A stretch of 64,000 nt of DNA from Spisula solida (GCA_947247005.1 OX365954.1:450001-514000), one strand, 5' to 3'. Numbered from the stretch's first letter, positions 46,251 through 58,930 are shown. Numbers and translations: made by a program. Notes: a model not told the origin generated them from the sequence alone.

Positions 46251-46310
46251 ACCCCATACAATACAGACCAGCGTCCAATGGTTATGCAGGACATTCATTT
46301 GAGGATAATT
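46251..46310 (+). CDS. GRIP1: GRIP-like gene, linker exon before PDZ1
   Basis: Acceptor TTGATTTCAG and donor GTAAGTAG; 60 nt, phase 1 in and phase 1 out. Together with one base from upstream it encodes D-PIQYRPASNGYAGHSFEDN and supplies the first base of the phenylalanine completed in the next exon. The sequence is hydrophilic and without a domain, as is usual for the segment before the first PDZ. Being symmetric, it can be skipped without breaking the frame. Confidence 0.7.
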
Positions 46311-47512
46311 GTAAGTAGAGTTGTATTATAGTTGTGATAAATGTGAGTGCTGGTTACATTTCTCCTCCACATAATGTAGATAATCATCATAATGAAGAAT
46401 GATTATGTGTGATTATTGTCACATGGTGTATATTATAATAAATACTCTCCATGTTTCTGCCTTGTCTTTATACTACTGTAAAATCATTATTTTTCTAGGA
46501 AGTTGAATTTTCGTTTCATTCTTTGCTGTAGAATAATGTAGAGTAGATTTATTGCCATAACACAATACATGTATAGTTACTTAGCATTTCTTTTAAGAGA
46601 GATCATTTACACATACCTCAGATGAACACACTCTGTTATATTCTCTATAGGATGTTACAACTGGAGTTGTATCTCAAAGGCTGTGACATGCTCTTGTAAC
46701 AGTCAGGAGAGATGTAGTTAAAAATAAAACCTTCTTTAGAAGTCCCATAAATAAGACTCTACGTACGTTCCACAGTACTATAGAGTCTCATAGTTTTGAA
46801 CTTAGCTGTCTTTAGCAAAATTTTATTTCCGAATTGAACGACTTATTCGGGATTAAACAGTTGAATTGACCACAGTAAATCTTATTGCAATCATAAAGTA
46901 CAAAAAACAGCTTTAAACATACCTTTACACAACCAATATTAGATTATAAGTTTGTCAGACATCTGTCGCGATTCATTTCCGTTTTAAAAACGAAAGTTAC
47001 CTACAGTTGACAAATACGTCTTAGACGAAATAATTATTCGGTACGGAGTAGTCGTTCTTGACCGACTATAATGTAGGCCTATTTTTAGTCCGGATACGGG
47101 GTTTTAGTTATAGCCATTTTTCGTCTAATCAAAATTGGTACAAATGTCAGAACAACAACATTCGGAATACATCAGCTCTGTTGGACGGCTTCAACAGCGA
47201 AAATAAGGACATTTCAGTAAATTTGGATTCACATTAGTATAAGTAGTAGTGTAATTTTGATTTGCATTGATTGACATATTTCATTTGATTTGCATTGATT
47301 GACATATTTCATTTGATTTGTGTTATGATAACTTTCATTATAACTTTCTATAGAGCTGACAACAATGAAAGGTGATGATAGTAAATGTCATTAAATAGGT
47401 TAATTTCCTCATTTATTTTGACTGGGTGGTCCATTAGAACATGACATACCCATTTCAGAATTCAAACTGGGATCTCTTGGCTGACAAGTTTAAATAGGTG
47501 CTCTTAATCTTA
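46311..47512. other. GRIP-like intron 2, first part
   Basis: No exon was recognised. GATTTGCATTGATTGACATA is doubled near 47260-47310. Confidence 0.35.
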
Positions 47513-47846
47513 TGGGCGGCATGCTGGCCAAGTAGATATATATGTAGTGCTCTCAACTACCAAACCAGCGATCCCTCGGGTTTGAATCTCGACAGGGGCA
47601 CTGGAAATTTCAGAAACACTTATTAGTGTTTCCTACCCAACTAGTGATGAACTGGTTGGTAACCCAGATATAGTCTTGCATGTATCTGTGCTGTATATAC
47701 ACATGTACCAGTCCTGGTATTCGAAAGAACCATTGTGAATCTATTTGAAAAGAGCTGGGGAAGCGCTCCTGGATTCCACGCTGAATGACCGCACACTTCT
47801 GACTGTGTCAGTAGAACGCAATCTAACAACAAACAAACAACACCTC
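47513..47846 (+). mobile_element. tRNA-derived SINE
   Basis: The head has a GCTGGCCAAGTAGA A-box-like motif and GGGTTTGAATCTCGACAGG as B box. The body includes GGAAGCGCTCCTGGATTCCA and GAATGACCGCACACTTCTGA, and the 3' end is the short tail AACAACAAACAAACAAC. The head cannot fold as a functional tRNA. This layout, an internal Pol III promoter, a conserved body and a short A-rich tail, is that of a SINE. Confidence 0.65.
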
Positions 47847-48645
47847 AGTGTATTATCCAGTCTGCACTAACCAGACGGGTTTACATAATAATTTGTTTTA
47901 AAATTTGTTATAACTTACAAAATGTCAATTTTTTTATCCGACCTGTTGGCTTGCAAATAGTTCATAAAAATGTGTGCAACGTAAATCAAGTAACAGCTTC
48001 AGTATACATAGATAATGCTAAATAATAAATTATTCATGAGACCAAAAGATAGATAAAAAGATGCACCAGTTAAAACCCCACTTCAATTGATTACGTAGTC
48101 ATAATGCATTATATGCTCTAACAAAAAAATGCAAATTTGAATCAGTAACATTCATTATTCGTAGTATTTGTATGAATTCATAAAAGGGATCATATTCCTA
48201 TGACTCTATTGTTGAAAACGAAGATCAATGATGACTTTGGATTTTGATTTTACCCTTTTATTTAACTTTCACATTCCTTTGTCAAGGATGGATGAAATAT
48301 TTTATTTTTCAGCTTAATTAAGTCCACTCAGTATGTATACAACCACTGTATCTTCGTTGAGTTAAGTATAAAAGTGACAGGACTAAATGAGTCTCTGGTT
48401 CTCCACTTCTACATATCAGTTTATCAGTTACCTTCAGAAGAGCAAATTAATTGACTCCAAGAGACCTGTGAAGGTTGACTGTCCTCAGATATATATATTT
48501 CACTGAAAACCAGTATACTATTGTTACTGGAAACCCTCAGGAAAACAGTGTAAAACTCAATCAAAAGGATTCATACAGGCAGTTACATGTGGTTAATAGT
48601 GTACTGGATGATTCAGTCTGAGTAGAATCAGTCGGGCAATGTACG
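47847..48645. other. Intron 2 DNA, nothing recognised
   Basis: AT-rich intron sequence without a repeat partner noticed in this window. Confidence 0.35.
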
Positions 48646-48729
48646 TACCTGTATCTCGGACCCAGCATATAAAACTGCTAGGACATACCAGTATCTCTGA
48701 CCCAGCATATAAAACTGCTAGGACATACG
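48646..48729 (+). repeat. 42-bp tandem duplication
   Basis: Two copies of a unit containing GACCCAGCATATAAAACTGC and TAGGACATAC. Confidence 0.85.
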
Positions 48730-49614
48730 GTCAGTAACTTATCAATGTAAAATGTTGACATCTCTGATTTCACTTCACACCAGGAATTTGATACAACCAT
48801 TAATGAACATTAGACATAATTTACTGGTTCTATAGACATGTAATATATGTGATGGTGAATGAATGAAAGCATTGGAGGTCAGGTTTATATGTTTATATGT
48901 AATTCTGTTTATACAATGTATAAATGATCGGTCATTGTTGGGTATATCTATACAGGTATCAATGTAATGTTTCTATTGTTGTTTCTCATAATATTTGTGG
49001 ACAGTATGGTGTAGGTCACTGGTGTTATATGAACCATATGGTGTAGGTTACGGGTGTTTTATGGACTGTATGGTGCAGGTCAGCTGTAAAATTTTCTGAC
49101 ATATTTCACAAATAATTGTTACATATTTTGACATATTTCATAGTCACAGTTAAGTTAATTGCATAGTTAATAGCTTCAGTATCAGAAAAAAGAAGACAAT
49201 ATTTTCATTTTTTTACTCGATTTTATATACCATATAGTAAACAGTTATTTACCATAGGATGTTGAACATTTTGGTGAGAGATACCCATATATGACAACAT
49301 TCGATCACACTGGTACAGGTAATTGATGTACACATTAAAAATATACTGTCTGAAACAACCATGAAAAATTTGTTTACCGTAAATCTAAAATTATTTTATC
49401 GCTCAATCTAGTTTTCATGAATGAATTGTAACATGTGAATGTTGTTATATATTGTCATTATGTACATTGTTTTTAGATCATTTTTTTTGCTAACTTCATG
49501 TGACACAATACTGAGTGAAACTATTGAAAATGGAGTTTTAATAATAATAATTTGTTATGACGGATGTCGAATTTTCAGTTATTTTCAAAGTATATATTTG
49601 TAACTGCGTTATTG

Positions 49615-49935
49615 TACACCTCTTGCAATGCACGCTTTTTGTAGCTTTATTTTTAACTGTAGTTTATTAATCCCTGGATTATAGGAATGGTCTCTGTCCG
49701 TCCATAACAAAATCGTGTCCGCTCCATAACTTTTTATGCCTGGGCCGAATTGCATGAAGTTCATACCAAATGTGTAACTAATAAAGATGACATGCAGAAC
49801 CCACATTTCAACCATGCCAGGTCAAGGTCACACTTCAAGGTCAAAGGTTTGAAACTTACATGTCGTAGAAAATGTGTAACTTATTATACAACTTCACTGT
49901 TCATTGATGCGGCAGGGATTATAGCCGTCTTTTGG
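49615..49935. repeat. Dispersed repeat with GGTCAAGGTCA block
   Basis: GCATGAAGTTCATACCAAATGTGT and AGGTCAAGGTCACACTTCAA resemble the dispersed GTCAAGGTCAC repeats of this genome (compare 4225 and 57952). ATGCACGCTTTTTGTA at its left edge recurs at 50139. The open frames here are not gene-like. Confidence 0.4.
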
Positions 49936-49937
49936 AC

Positions 49938-49938
49938 T

Positions 49939-49995
<57 letters not shown>

Positions 49996-50110
49996 CGTCT
50001 TTATTTAACGAGGCTGACACATTCGGTTTCCCGATCTTCCATGTGGGCCTCAATGTGGGACTGCGTTGTTGATTATGATATTAGTGTTGTGATAGTTTGT
50101 AGTCTAGAGT
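49938..50110 (-). mobile_element. LINE 3' tail with (TTAC)n microsatellite
   Basis: On the minus strand, GTGTCAGCCTCGTTAAATAA then AGACG leads into about fourteen TTAC units (49938-49995). The short tandem tail replaces a poly(A). It matches the remnant at 26100-26215 and marks a severely truncated LINE within intron 2. Confidence 0.6.
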
Positions 50111-50178
50111 TGATGTTGTTATATATTTCATAGGGGATGCACGCTTTTTGTACCCTCATTCTGGACTGTTTATAATTT

Positions 50179-50444
50179 ATGCATCAGGTAATTGAAACCA
50201 CGCCTCCCCAACCCCGAGCAAATAACCTGCCTCCCCCAGACGCCATACTGATGGTAAAAACCCTGCAAATTGCCCCGACTTTTACCTCAAATGTATAGTC
50301 ACGGCAATATCTCCACGTCATTTTGGCGCCAAACAAAACCCCTGCACTGACCAGACAGTGTGAGGACATCGGAAAGGTAAAAACATAGGACTGTTCCCCG
50401 CTATCCCCGAGGTTAGGGGGCATGGTTTCAATTGTCTGGTGCAT
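50179..50444. mobile_element. 266-bp MITE with ~38-bp terminal inverted repeats
   Basis: Left end ATGCATCAGGTAATTGAAAC then CACGCCTCC; right end GGGGGCATGGTTTCAATTG then TCTGGTGCAT. These are inverse with several transitions. It lies between two copies of GTTGATGTTGTTATAT (50115 and 50471), so its target may have been a repeated sequence. No coding capacity. Confidence 0.75.
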
Positions 50445-51001
50445 TACTGATTATGATATTATCTATAGTTGATGTTGTTATATTATATTTCCTCACAGTA
50501 TCTATGGATGGTAAGTGGTTTAAACATTTACCCAGGATTACAAGTTTTACATATATATACTCATTATTATACTTAAAAAGAATCATAATCCAGACCTCTG
50601 TTTGGGTACAATATGTCAGCCTTTTTTCCCTGTCACGCCACCAGATCATTTATTTGTCACAAGTCCAATATTCCAGTGCTCAAATACCAAAGGCAAATAT
50701 CTTCAAAAATAATGCTTATACATGTATAGTTCCAGGATTGTAATAGATTTGTTGGTAACTTAGTACCCATTGCAATTTTGTTCCAAGCTGAATAAAGTAC
50801 ATTGAGATATCTTTGCCATTTATTTGATGCTAAATATTAACTTTTGCCTATAATTATAAATGGACTTATGGAATTATGTTTCGAAATTCAGTATGCATTG
50901 TCTTTGACATGAATGCCTTTATTGATTGTAAATAAGCATGATTTTGTCATATCTATATGATGTAATAACTAATACTATATATAACTAAATACGATTTTAG
51001 A

Positions 51002-51522
51002 ACCATGCACTATGAGGCCTGGAATGAATAGTCACATGTATACTTCATGCACTAATGAGGCCTGGAATGAATAGTCACATGTATACTTCATGCACTAATG
51101 AGGCCTGGAATGAATAGTCACATGTATACTTCATGCACTAATGAGGCCTGGAATGAATAGTCACATGTATACTTCATGCACTAATGAGGCCTGGAATGAA
51201 TAGTCACATGTATACTTCATGCACTAATGAGGCCTGGAATGAATAGTCACATGTATACTTCATGCACTAATGAGGCCTGGAATGAATAGTCACATGTATA
51301 CTTCATGCACTAATGAGGCCTGGAATGAATAGTCACATGTATACTTCATGCACTAATGAGGCCTGGAATGAATAGTCACATGTATACTTCATGCACTAAT
51401 GAGGCCTGGAATGAATAGTCACATGTGTACTTCATGCACTAATGAGGCCTGAAATGAATAGTCACATGTATACTTCATGCACTATGAGGCCTGGAATGAA
51501 TAGTCACATGTGTACTTCAATC
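51002..51522 (+). repeat. 43-bp minisatellite, 12 copies
   Basis: The unit is AATGAGGCCTGGAATGAATA plus GTCACATGTATACTTCATGC and ACT. Most copies are identical; the last three carry single changes (GTGTAC, GAAATG, a lost base pair in CACTATGAGG). Homogeneity implies recent expansion or strong homogenisation. It lies in GRIP-like intron 2. Confidence 0.95.
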
Positions 51523-51809
51523 TACAGCTATTTTATATATGATTGCTATATATAATGTATTTTATGTACTCTATATATTTTGATTAAAATATCTGCATAT
51601 TGTACCTCAGGAATTTTGTTAATGCAAAATTTTGTAAACCTGTAACTGTGAAGGTAACATATGTAACTAACATTTGTACTTTCGCCTTTAACCGGATAAA
51701 TATTTTGTGATCCTGCATGACATGATTTAAATCATTGTAGCTTTCTACTATAGCTCAGAGTGTGTAAGGGATCCTCTATGGTAGTTCATAATGTTTGAAG
51801 GTTGAAATC

Positions 51810-52032
51810 CTGGAGCCCGTTTCCTAGTCAAACTGCTACCAAGCACTCGGCTTGATTAAAAAAAGTGCTACGTAGCGGATGAAAGTGGTCCGTTGCATAA
51901 GAAAGCACCTTGTTGGTCTCGCCTAGCAAAGTCACTGAGAAACAGTGTGCTATTATTGGTTAGCAATACTCGCTAGTAGCGGGACGATAGCGCTATTTGT
52001 TAGCACTTTGGTTAGTCCGAATGGGCTCCTGG
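51810..52032. mobile_element. About 223-bp MITE
   Basis: Left end CTGGAGCCCGTTTCCTAGTC, right end TTAGTCCGAATGGGCTCCTG. These are inverse with several differences and continue inside as GCACT/AGTGC blocks. No target duplication is clear. Confidence 0.55.
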
Positions 52033-53690
52033 TACAGGTCCATTTTGATAGGGTGACATACATATATCATCACCCGTCCAAGTGGTTAAGGGTTGACAAA
52101 TGGATTCAACCCCTGGTCTTAGTCCATTCTGATACAGCTGCATGATGAGCCACTGGCTGTAGTGACATAATTAATGAATGACATGAAAGGAAAGGAGTCA
52201 GAAAATATATGTTATCACAAACTTATTCTACATGTCTCATAAGCCAAATCTGCTGACCCCTTTACATAGATGCATATGACATTGTTTATATAAATACATC
52301 AATAAACTTGCTACACAGGGGTAATTTTTCTACCACATCTTGCTTGAAGTTGCATACTGCATGCCTTTCTATATGTAAATGTACTAGCTGTATCAGTACA
52401 TATTTATGTGCATGCCATAGTTATAAATCTACTGTCAGTTTGGTGATTTACTGACTAGAGTATATATATCATATATTGAGGTTGTAATGCATTTTTGAGG
52501 TTTTATTATAATTCCCCAATTTGAAGATGTATCAGTGTAGGTTCTTTATAATGTTCACCTATGTACAAAGTGCATATAGATGAGTAATGTGATCACCCTA
52601 TATGTCTGCCTCGCATCATCCAACATCTCAAACTCTATGAAAATACCAGTTTCCATTTGTCCCAGGGGTTGTCATATTATTGAGGCTTTACTGTTTGACT
52701 CATCTTTGGCAGCTGATCATAACGTTCATAATGATATAAACATGATATATATGACCCCTGAACTCTGGTACTTTATCAACCACTTGCTAACTGGATACAA
52801 TATCAATTAAACTCATCCTGGTAACAACTGTCACAATAAATTGTGCATAAAAATGATATTTGAATGGAGGGGTGACACATTTCACCTGTTAATACTAGAA
52901 TTTAATGATGCACAGCTTTTTTGGTGGAATTTAATGCTGCACAGGTTTTGCATACTCGACAAAAGTGAAACCTTTACTTCATATTAATGCCACACATTTG
53001 ACTCATCGACTTTAGTCGATGTATACAATGTATGTCAGTGATCATGGATCAAATGATTCAACACTATTTGCAGTATTGGCTCATTTTCTGCTTTGAACTG
53101 AATACCAAATCACCTATGGTGTTAAGTGATACAGCTATTGCTCATATAATGTGCAGACACTTATAATGCAGGAAAGTGTGCCAAAGTATTAAACATGTAT
53201 ACATATAAAATAAGCAGTATGTAAGGTTCATGATTTTCAATATGGCTATTAAGCAGTACATAGCTATACATACTGAGCGTTCTAACTACAGTCTACTGGC
53301 ACCCTTTCAGAGAAAAGTCATAAACTGTGGCTGCTTAAATGAGGTGGTTGATTAATACAGGAAAATGTAAAATAACATCAAGGTTTAATTTTTCATAACT
53401 GGCTGTTTATAACAGGTGACTGTTCAATTAATTTAAGTAATGTAACTTATAGCTAATTGAAATTTGATTACTTAATTGGCTGGTAATGACAGGACTCAGG
53501 TGGTTGTTTAAAACAGGTGTATGATGTATAAAAATGGCTGATTCAAATTATGTATTGGCACTTAGTATGACCGGTCAGTGGTTCTTCAGTACAATTTCTC
53601 TGTTCTTATGTTTCTTAAGTGTTTAAAATCGGCTGTTTTTAGATTATTATAATAACTATGAGAAACTGTACTAGAATGGTGGACTTCCTT
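52033..53690. other. Intron 2 DNA, nothing recognised
   Basis: No exon with splice support and no repeat boundary. The open frame at 52580-52810 has no recognisable motif. Confidence 0.35.
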
Positions 53691-53778
53691 ATATAAATAT
53701 ATCAACAACAGCTCACATGGTATATCTATGTGTAATATAAATATATCAACAACAGCTCACATGGTATATCTATGTGTA
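53691..53778 (+). repeat. 44-bp tandem duplication
   Basis: Two copies of a unit with ATATCAACAACAGCTCACAT and GGTATATCTATGTGTA. Confidence 0.85.
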
Positions 53779-55463
53779 TAAATCTCAGCTTTGATGCTAA
53801 GATATCTGATAAGTTTAAGGAAATAAATAAAATGCTATCTCAGTTATCAATCAACAGTAAGCTGAATTATGTAATCTCATATATTAAACCCCCCATACAG
53901 TGGGACGTACCTTATCTACATACTTACATATTCACTTTCATTCCCTGGAGTCATGGTATAATCTATCAGTAATGATCCGCGGCTTCAAATAAAATGTTTT
54001 TGCTACAAATGTTGTATTGTCAACAAGTTTTAAGAAAGAAGTAGAAAATGGTTTTTATATTGACTTACATGTTTACGTAGATAGATATAATTTTCATTTT
54101 ATTGCCGTAATTTCATGCACATATAATTTTATCATTAAATCGCCCCACCCATTCAGATATTAAACTTTTATGATGGTCTAAATGGAATCGCTACCAGTTT
54201 TATTTAACTGTACTTAACTACCCTACTTTTTATGTGACTAAATGTTTAAAAAATATGAACATGTACTACAAGTCATGTAATAATATTAATTGACTCACTG
54301 CCAAACTACTATCTGCAAGGCACAGGTTACTGTATCATTGATAAAGACTAAAATATTAGGGGGTAAAATTTATATTACACAAGAGCAATATCTAAGGTTA
54401 CATAAATTTTTAGCACTTTCGCTGGTGACTTAATTTTCGCAAAATTCTGCGAATTTAAATTGCGCGAAATAATTTGTTGGTTTACAATTACAGTATGTGT
54501 CTGCTGGTTTATCTGATTCCTTGGAAAAAAGGTGAAATATGCAGTACTGTCAGATTTTTTTTTTGTTCAGCAGAATTGATATAAATGCTGTAAAATGTGT
54601 TTCAGTAAAAAATGAGATTATATGTTTAGAACATTGCAAAAATAATTATTTTTCTCAATTTTCCTTCAAGTAACTATTGTATTAAACACCCCTCATACAC
54701 GTAATATAATAATTTTTATGCCCCCCCCCCCCCCCCATCTGCAAAAATCTTAAAGTTAGTCGCTCAAATTTAAATTCTTTGTAATTCTTAAACAACTGCA
54801 AATTGGTGAAAGATATTGTTTGTAGGAGTTCATAAAAACTAAATCATTGTAAGTATTGCAGCTCTATTTACCAGTTGTAAGTTTAAGATTTCCGTAAATG
54901 CTTTGATAAAACAGTACCCAGGAAACCAGTACTTGTATATAGCTTTTATCTTCAAATAATGTTTATAGTTGAGCAAGTCATGAATGTTTGTATAAATTCT
55001 GGTCCCTATCACAATTAATGAAGTGAAACACAAGAGGCCTTTTGCCAGTTAATTGCCTTATTTGTCGAGCTCAGTTTGCAAATCAAACAACATGACCTTT
55101 ATACATTTTCTGACCTCTGTTTTACAAATTCTTCATGATGTAGTTAAGAATTATGTGGGACTGGTGACAGAAGACATTTTTTAGCTATAAACATGGGTTA
55201 CATTTTAACCTATACATTGACTCTTTAACCCCTAAAATTTAAAACTGCCACATTCTCACCCTCGGGATTTATAATGACTGATTTTTAAGGACCAGACTTC
55301 CTTAATTTGTAAATTGTAAGACTAAGTATTTTGACTATCTTATGGTAATTAAGATCAGGTACGAAATGATCAAGTTTAGCCGTGAAATTCAGAGCCCCTC
55401 AAAACCCCTGATACAATGTAGATATTTGTGATTACTAGTAATATTTGAAATGTTTACTTTCAG
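53779..55463. other. Intron 2 DNA with a poly-C run
   Basis: A run of 17 C residues lies at about 54721-54737 after TTATG, possibly the end of an ATGCCCCC-type element. Otherwise nothing was recognised. Confidence 0.4.
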
Positions 55464-55541
55464 TTCGAGATGAAACAAGAAGCACCACTCTGGTTGATTT
55501 GTATAAAATTGAAGGGAGTGGACTGGGCCTTATTCTAGCAG
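55464..55541 (+). CDS. GRIP1: GRIP-like gene, PDZ1 exon 1
   Basis: Acceptor TTTACTTTCAG and donor GTAAATG; 78 nt, phase 1 in and phase 1 out. It encodes RDETRSTTLVDLYKIEGSGL then GLILA. TTLVDLYK is the first PDZ strand, and GLGL is the carboxylate-binding loop (GLGF equivalent). GRIP proteins are cytoplasmic multi-PDZ scaffolds. In vertebrates they bind AMPA receptor tails, ephrin ligands and the Fras1/Frem complex. The match to GRIP rests on PDZ1-3 order and on the wording of PDZ3. The gene is incomplete in this window; vertebrate GRIP has seven PDZ domains. Confidence 0.8.
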
Positions 55542-55654
55542 GTAAATGATTCAGTCTACATGATGTTGATAAGCTCTTTGTCATACTGTCATCCAAGCAA
55601 CCTTGGTTTTATAACCAACTTTGACAGGTTATATTCTTCAGTGACATTTGCTTC

Positions 55655-55880
55655 ACCAGGGGTGCTACAATTCTGAAACACGTTGGAAATCCTGATTTGC
55701 TGCACAAGCAAGAATGAACGTTTCTGCGGAAAATAAAAGTTATTTGATGAAAAAAATATTGACAAAGTAATGTTCAATCGAAGTTTCGTAAGCTGAATTT
55801 GGTCTAAGAATGTGTGATTGGCATCAGAAACAGGCGCCCTATTTTTAGGATTGGGCGTAATGTGTCAGTAGCTCCCTGAT
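55655..55880. mobile_element. MITE family F, intron copy
   Basis: GGGGTGCTACAATTCTG, AAATCCTGATTTGCTGCAC, AGGATTGGGC and GCTCCCTGAT match, in order, the better-preserved copy at 62278-62516. Confidence 0.55.
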
Positions 55881-56925
55881 GGAGATCTGTCCACATGTGA
55901 AGAAGTTCTCAGTCATTTACTGATAATTATATTTATTTTATAATATTTATTAACAATCAATTTAGGAAAACTGGTAAGCTATATAGGTCAATTGTCTTTC
56001 ATACATGACTAAAAAATTGGTTGAAAAATGATATAATCTCAAATGAGAGAAAACATGTTATTTGCAGCAACAAAATGGACTTGAGTTCATCCTAATGGAT
56101 CAATATTTATTCTTAATTTATTTCATTCCTATTTGGGTGGATATCATTAATTATTTACAATTTCATATTGATACTCATGTGTACATATGGATGTTCATTT
56201 TGTATTCAAGTTACCTCAAATAATTTATTTATTTGAACTGTTTGTGACTTTGTGTACATTTACAATGACCAAGTTATAGCTATTTAAATCATTAATAAAA
56301 AATGTCAGAACCGGACTAAATATCACTGATAAATATTAACTTTAAAGACCAAAATTCAATGGTGCAGATTGCATTAATATTTTCTATTTGGAAAGTGGAA
56401 AATGCTCAATCATTCTTATTTGTCATAACAGTAATTGATATTTTATAATCTATTTATAGTTACACTGTTTGTATTGAATTAAGTTAACAAGATGGTGGTT
56501 CTAGAATTCACTAGGTTGTACTTTTAAAAAATTTTTAAAAATGCCGAGCATAGCCTTTATTTTTGATGTGCTTGAAAATCACAGCTTAATTGCTATTTAA
56601 AAATTGTGATGCAAATGTATTTTACTGGACTTTGCAATAATATGAATAAACTAAACTAAAACATTCTCATTTTTGGGGTCACATGATTATGATACTGATT
56701 TTGAGTCAGCTCTGAAATGAGAAATAGCTCAGCAGTTGAGACGATATTTGTGCTGACATTTTGCTCATATTGAGACACTACAGGAGATGGAGCCTACAAG
56801 TCAAACCTGTATCAGGGATTGTTAAGTTCAAGGTCAAAGCTCCACCAAGGTTAGGATTCCAACCTACAGCGGTTGGATCAGGAACTGAGTGTTCTACCCT
56901 GTGTGCCTCTAGATTACAGGGATGT

Positions 56926-57105
56926 CAATATTCCTGATTAATCCGGAATTCCAGATTTATCTTTCCTGAAAGAGTTATGATTTCTGACCAAAATAAAAGT
57001 TATTTGATGAAAATATGTTGTTGAAGGCCTCTTGATTGGCAAAAAATGGTAGGCAGCATATGATTTTCAGGATTTTGAATTTGGTTCAGTTGACACCCCT
57101 GAGAT
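56926..57105. mobile_element. MITE family F, diverged copy
   Basis: TCCTGATTAATCCGGAATTCC, AATAAAAGTTATTTGATGAAAA (also at 55733), TTTTCAGGATT and ACCCCTGAGAT follow the order of the copies at 55655 and 62278. Confidence 0.45.
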
Positions 57106-57180
57106 TATGTTACGATTAAATACTGTTAGAATAGAATAACTTTATGATTGAACTATTATTTATTGTTGACTGTTTTACAG

Positions 57181-57244
57181 GAGGGACAGACAAACATGTA
57201 CGACCTCATATATCCAACTTGAGACCTGGGGGTGTGGCTCACAG
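57181..57244 (+). CDS. GRIP1: GRIP-like gene, PDZ1 exon 2
   Basis: Acceptor GACTGTTTTACAG and donor GTAAAAT; 64 nt, phase 1 in and phase 2 out. It encodes GTDKHVRPHISNLRPGGVAH and the first two bases of Arg. RPHISNLRPGG is the third strand and turn of the PDZ, close in pattern to the vertebrate GRIP PDZ1 (RVSNLRQGG). Confidence 0.85.
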
Positions 57245-57606
57245 GTAAAATATACTATAACTTACTTTCATATTACCTAATGTTTCTATTGTTCAGGGGT
57301 TCGATTTGACTCAGGAGTAGGAGTTTTGACCCTTGAAAATTTCCAAAAAGTCATATTTTGACTCTCAAGATTTTGGTTTGCAGGGTCATTTTCTCTTAAA
57401 ATCATTGGTATTTTGCCATTTTGTGTTATGTTTTCATTTGCTCATAATTATCATGTATTCCTGTAAATGAAGGCATGGTATGTAAATATTATCACTTACA
57501 GGATTTTGTCTGAGAAAGTTTTATCCTACTCTCTTGGCAATTATACATTGTGATAAAATGTGAATTATCTTAGTTAATGCAATATCCAAGTCATCAACTG
57601 CATGAG

Positions 57607-57680
57607 TTTTGTCACGGTGGTCGAGTAGATAACTCTCTTGGCTAGGGATAAAGGTGTCCCTGGTTGGATTTTTTTACCAG
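57607..57680 (+). mobile_element. Possible SINE head
   Basis: GGTGGTCGAGTAGATAACTC (A-box-like) and CCCTGGTTGGATTTTT (B-box-like) are spaced as in a tRNA-Leu or Ser type promoter. No tRNA fold closes. The body is not delimited because the next exon begins at 57735. Confidence 0.3.
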
Positions 57681-57734
57681 ACAGAACTGTACATTGTACG
57701 TACTTATATCACATGTTTGTTGTATGTATTTCAG

Positions 57735-57880
57735 GTCTGATTTGTTACAAGTGGGAGACTATATTCTATCTGTGAATGGAATCAAAACCAGTAATATGAA
57801 ACATGATGAGATTATTAACTTACTCAAGAATGCCAACGAGACTGTGAGATTAGAGATTGAGTATGAATTACCGGATCTTG
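57735..57880 (+). CDS. GRIP1: GRIP-like gene, PDZ1 exon 3
   Basis: Acceptor GTATTTCAG and donor GTAAGGAC; 146 nt, phase 2 in and phase 1 out. It encodes [16 protein letters not shown], then [20 protein letters not shown] and IEYELPDL, which completes PDZ1. HDEII is the helix that lines the peptide groove. VGDYI..VNGI and EYELP agree with GRIP PDZ1 in pattern. Confidence 0.9.
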
Positions 57881-57951
57881 GTAAGGACTGTTGGTGTGAC
57901 TTAGTTTATTTACATGCCTAAATACCACAATCACATGGTATTATCAGTTTT

Positions 57952-58205
57952 TATGCCCCCCAATTTTTGATGAGGGGGTATATTGCTTTGCACATGTAGG
58001 TCAGTCTGTCTGTTGGTCGGTAAGACCAATTGGTTTTCGTTCCAATAACTCAAGAACGCTTTGCCCAAGGTTCTTCAAATTTGACATGGAGGTTTGTCAT
58101 CAACAGTAGATGACCCCTATTGATTTTGAGGTCAAAGGTCACTATGACTTACCATTTCTGACTGTTGAGCTGCCATGGGGGCATACATGTTTTACAAACA
58201 TTTTG
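57952..58205 (+). mobile_element. ATGCCCCC-bounded element, single internal unit
   Basis: Same ends as 4225-5263 (TATGCCCCCCAATTTTTGAT and CATGGGGGCATACATG), the same GGTATATTGCTTTGCACATG lead and TTTTACAAACA exit, but only one unit of the ~155-bp repeat. It inserted in the intron 71 bp after the PDZ1 exon. Confidence 0.8.
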
Positions 58206-58928
58206 TCATATTTTATCTTGCTTGATACTGTCATATAATTAATGTTTGTGGGGGATTTTATTTCATGGATTTTTGTGGATGACCTCAACCACAAAATTAA
58301 ATCCCCAATGAATATTGATACAAACTGTACCTATAAATATGTGAAGTTTACAGTGGCTGATTTCTGATAAGTTCTGTGAATTTTGACCTCTCCATTTTTC
58401 ATGAAATCTGAAATCCTTGAGAATTCAGCCCCACGAAATAGTCTTGTCACAAAAACCAGGAAATTTCGTCCCCTTGAAATTAAAAGATTATACAGTAGTT
58501 GATTGAATTTGAATAGTAATGTATGGAATGCTATGACTGTCTTATGTCAATAAGCTTTTATACAGTATTTGGTTGTCTCTCTCATGTTGAGTGACAATCA
58601 GATGCTATTCTGTCCAGTAATCCTTTCATGAGTTTTACTTTTATACCAATTGCTTACTTGTACAGCGTTTTATGCAGTTGTCTGGTAATTTTGTAATGTT
58701 AATGGGCGGTATGTTCTGTTCTATAACCATTATATATCAATGTAACACAGACATAATGTGTGATACACTTATACTTATGTTCAGTCCAATAACTATGGTG
58801 TTCAGTTATACTTAGTTGATGCTGTTTAACCTCAGCATGCTGTCTGCTGACTGTCTCATACTATATTGTTTTGTTGCATTAACATTATATTACATACTCT
58901 TTAAATAGTGTTGTTGTTGTTTTTTATC
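58206..58928. other. Intron between PDZ1 and PDZ2, nothing firm
   Basis: GTGGGGGATTTTATTTCATGG followed by CCACAAAATTAAATCCCC near 58248-58310 is a small imperfect inverted repeat. No exon was found. Confidence 0.35.
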
Positions 58929-58930
58929 TA

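Noticed and set aside
51002..51522. CRISPR-like array or tandem RNA genes
   Set aside because: 43-bp units without spacers, no promoter elements and no fold; an ordinary minisatellite.
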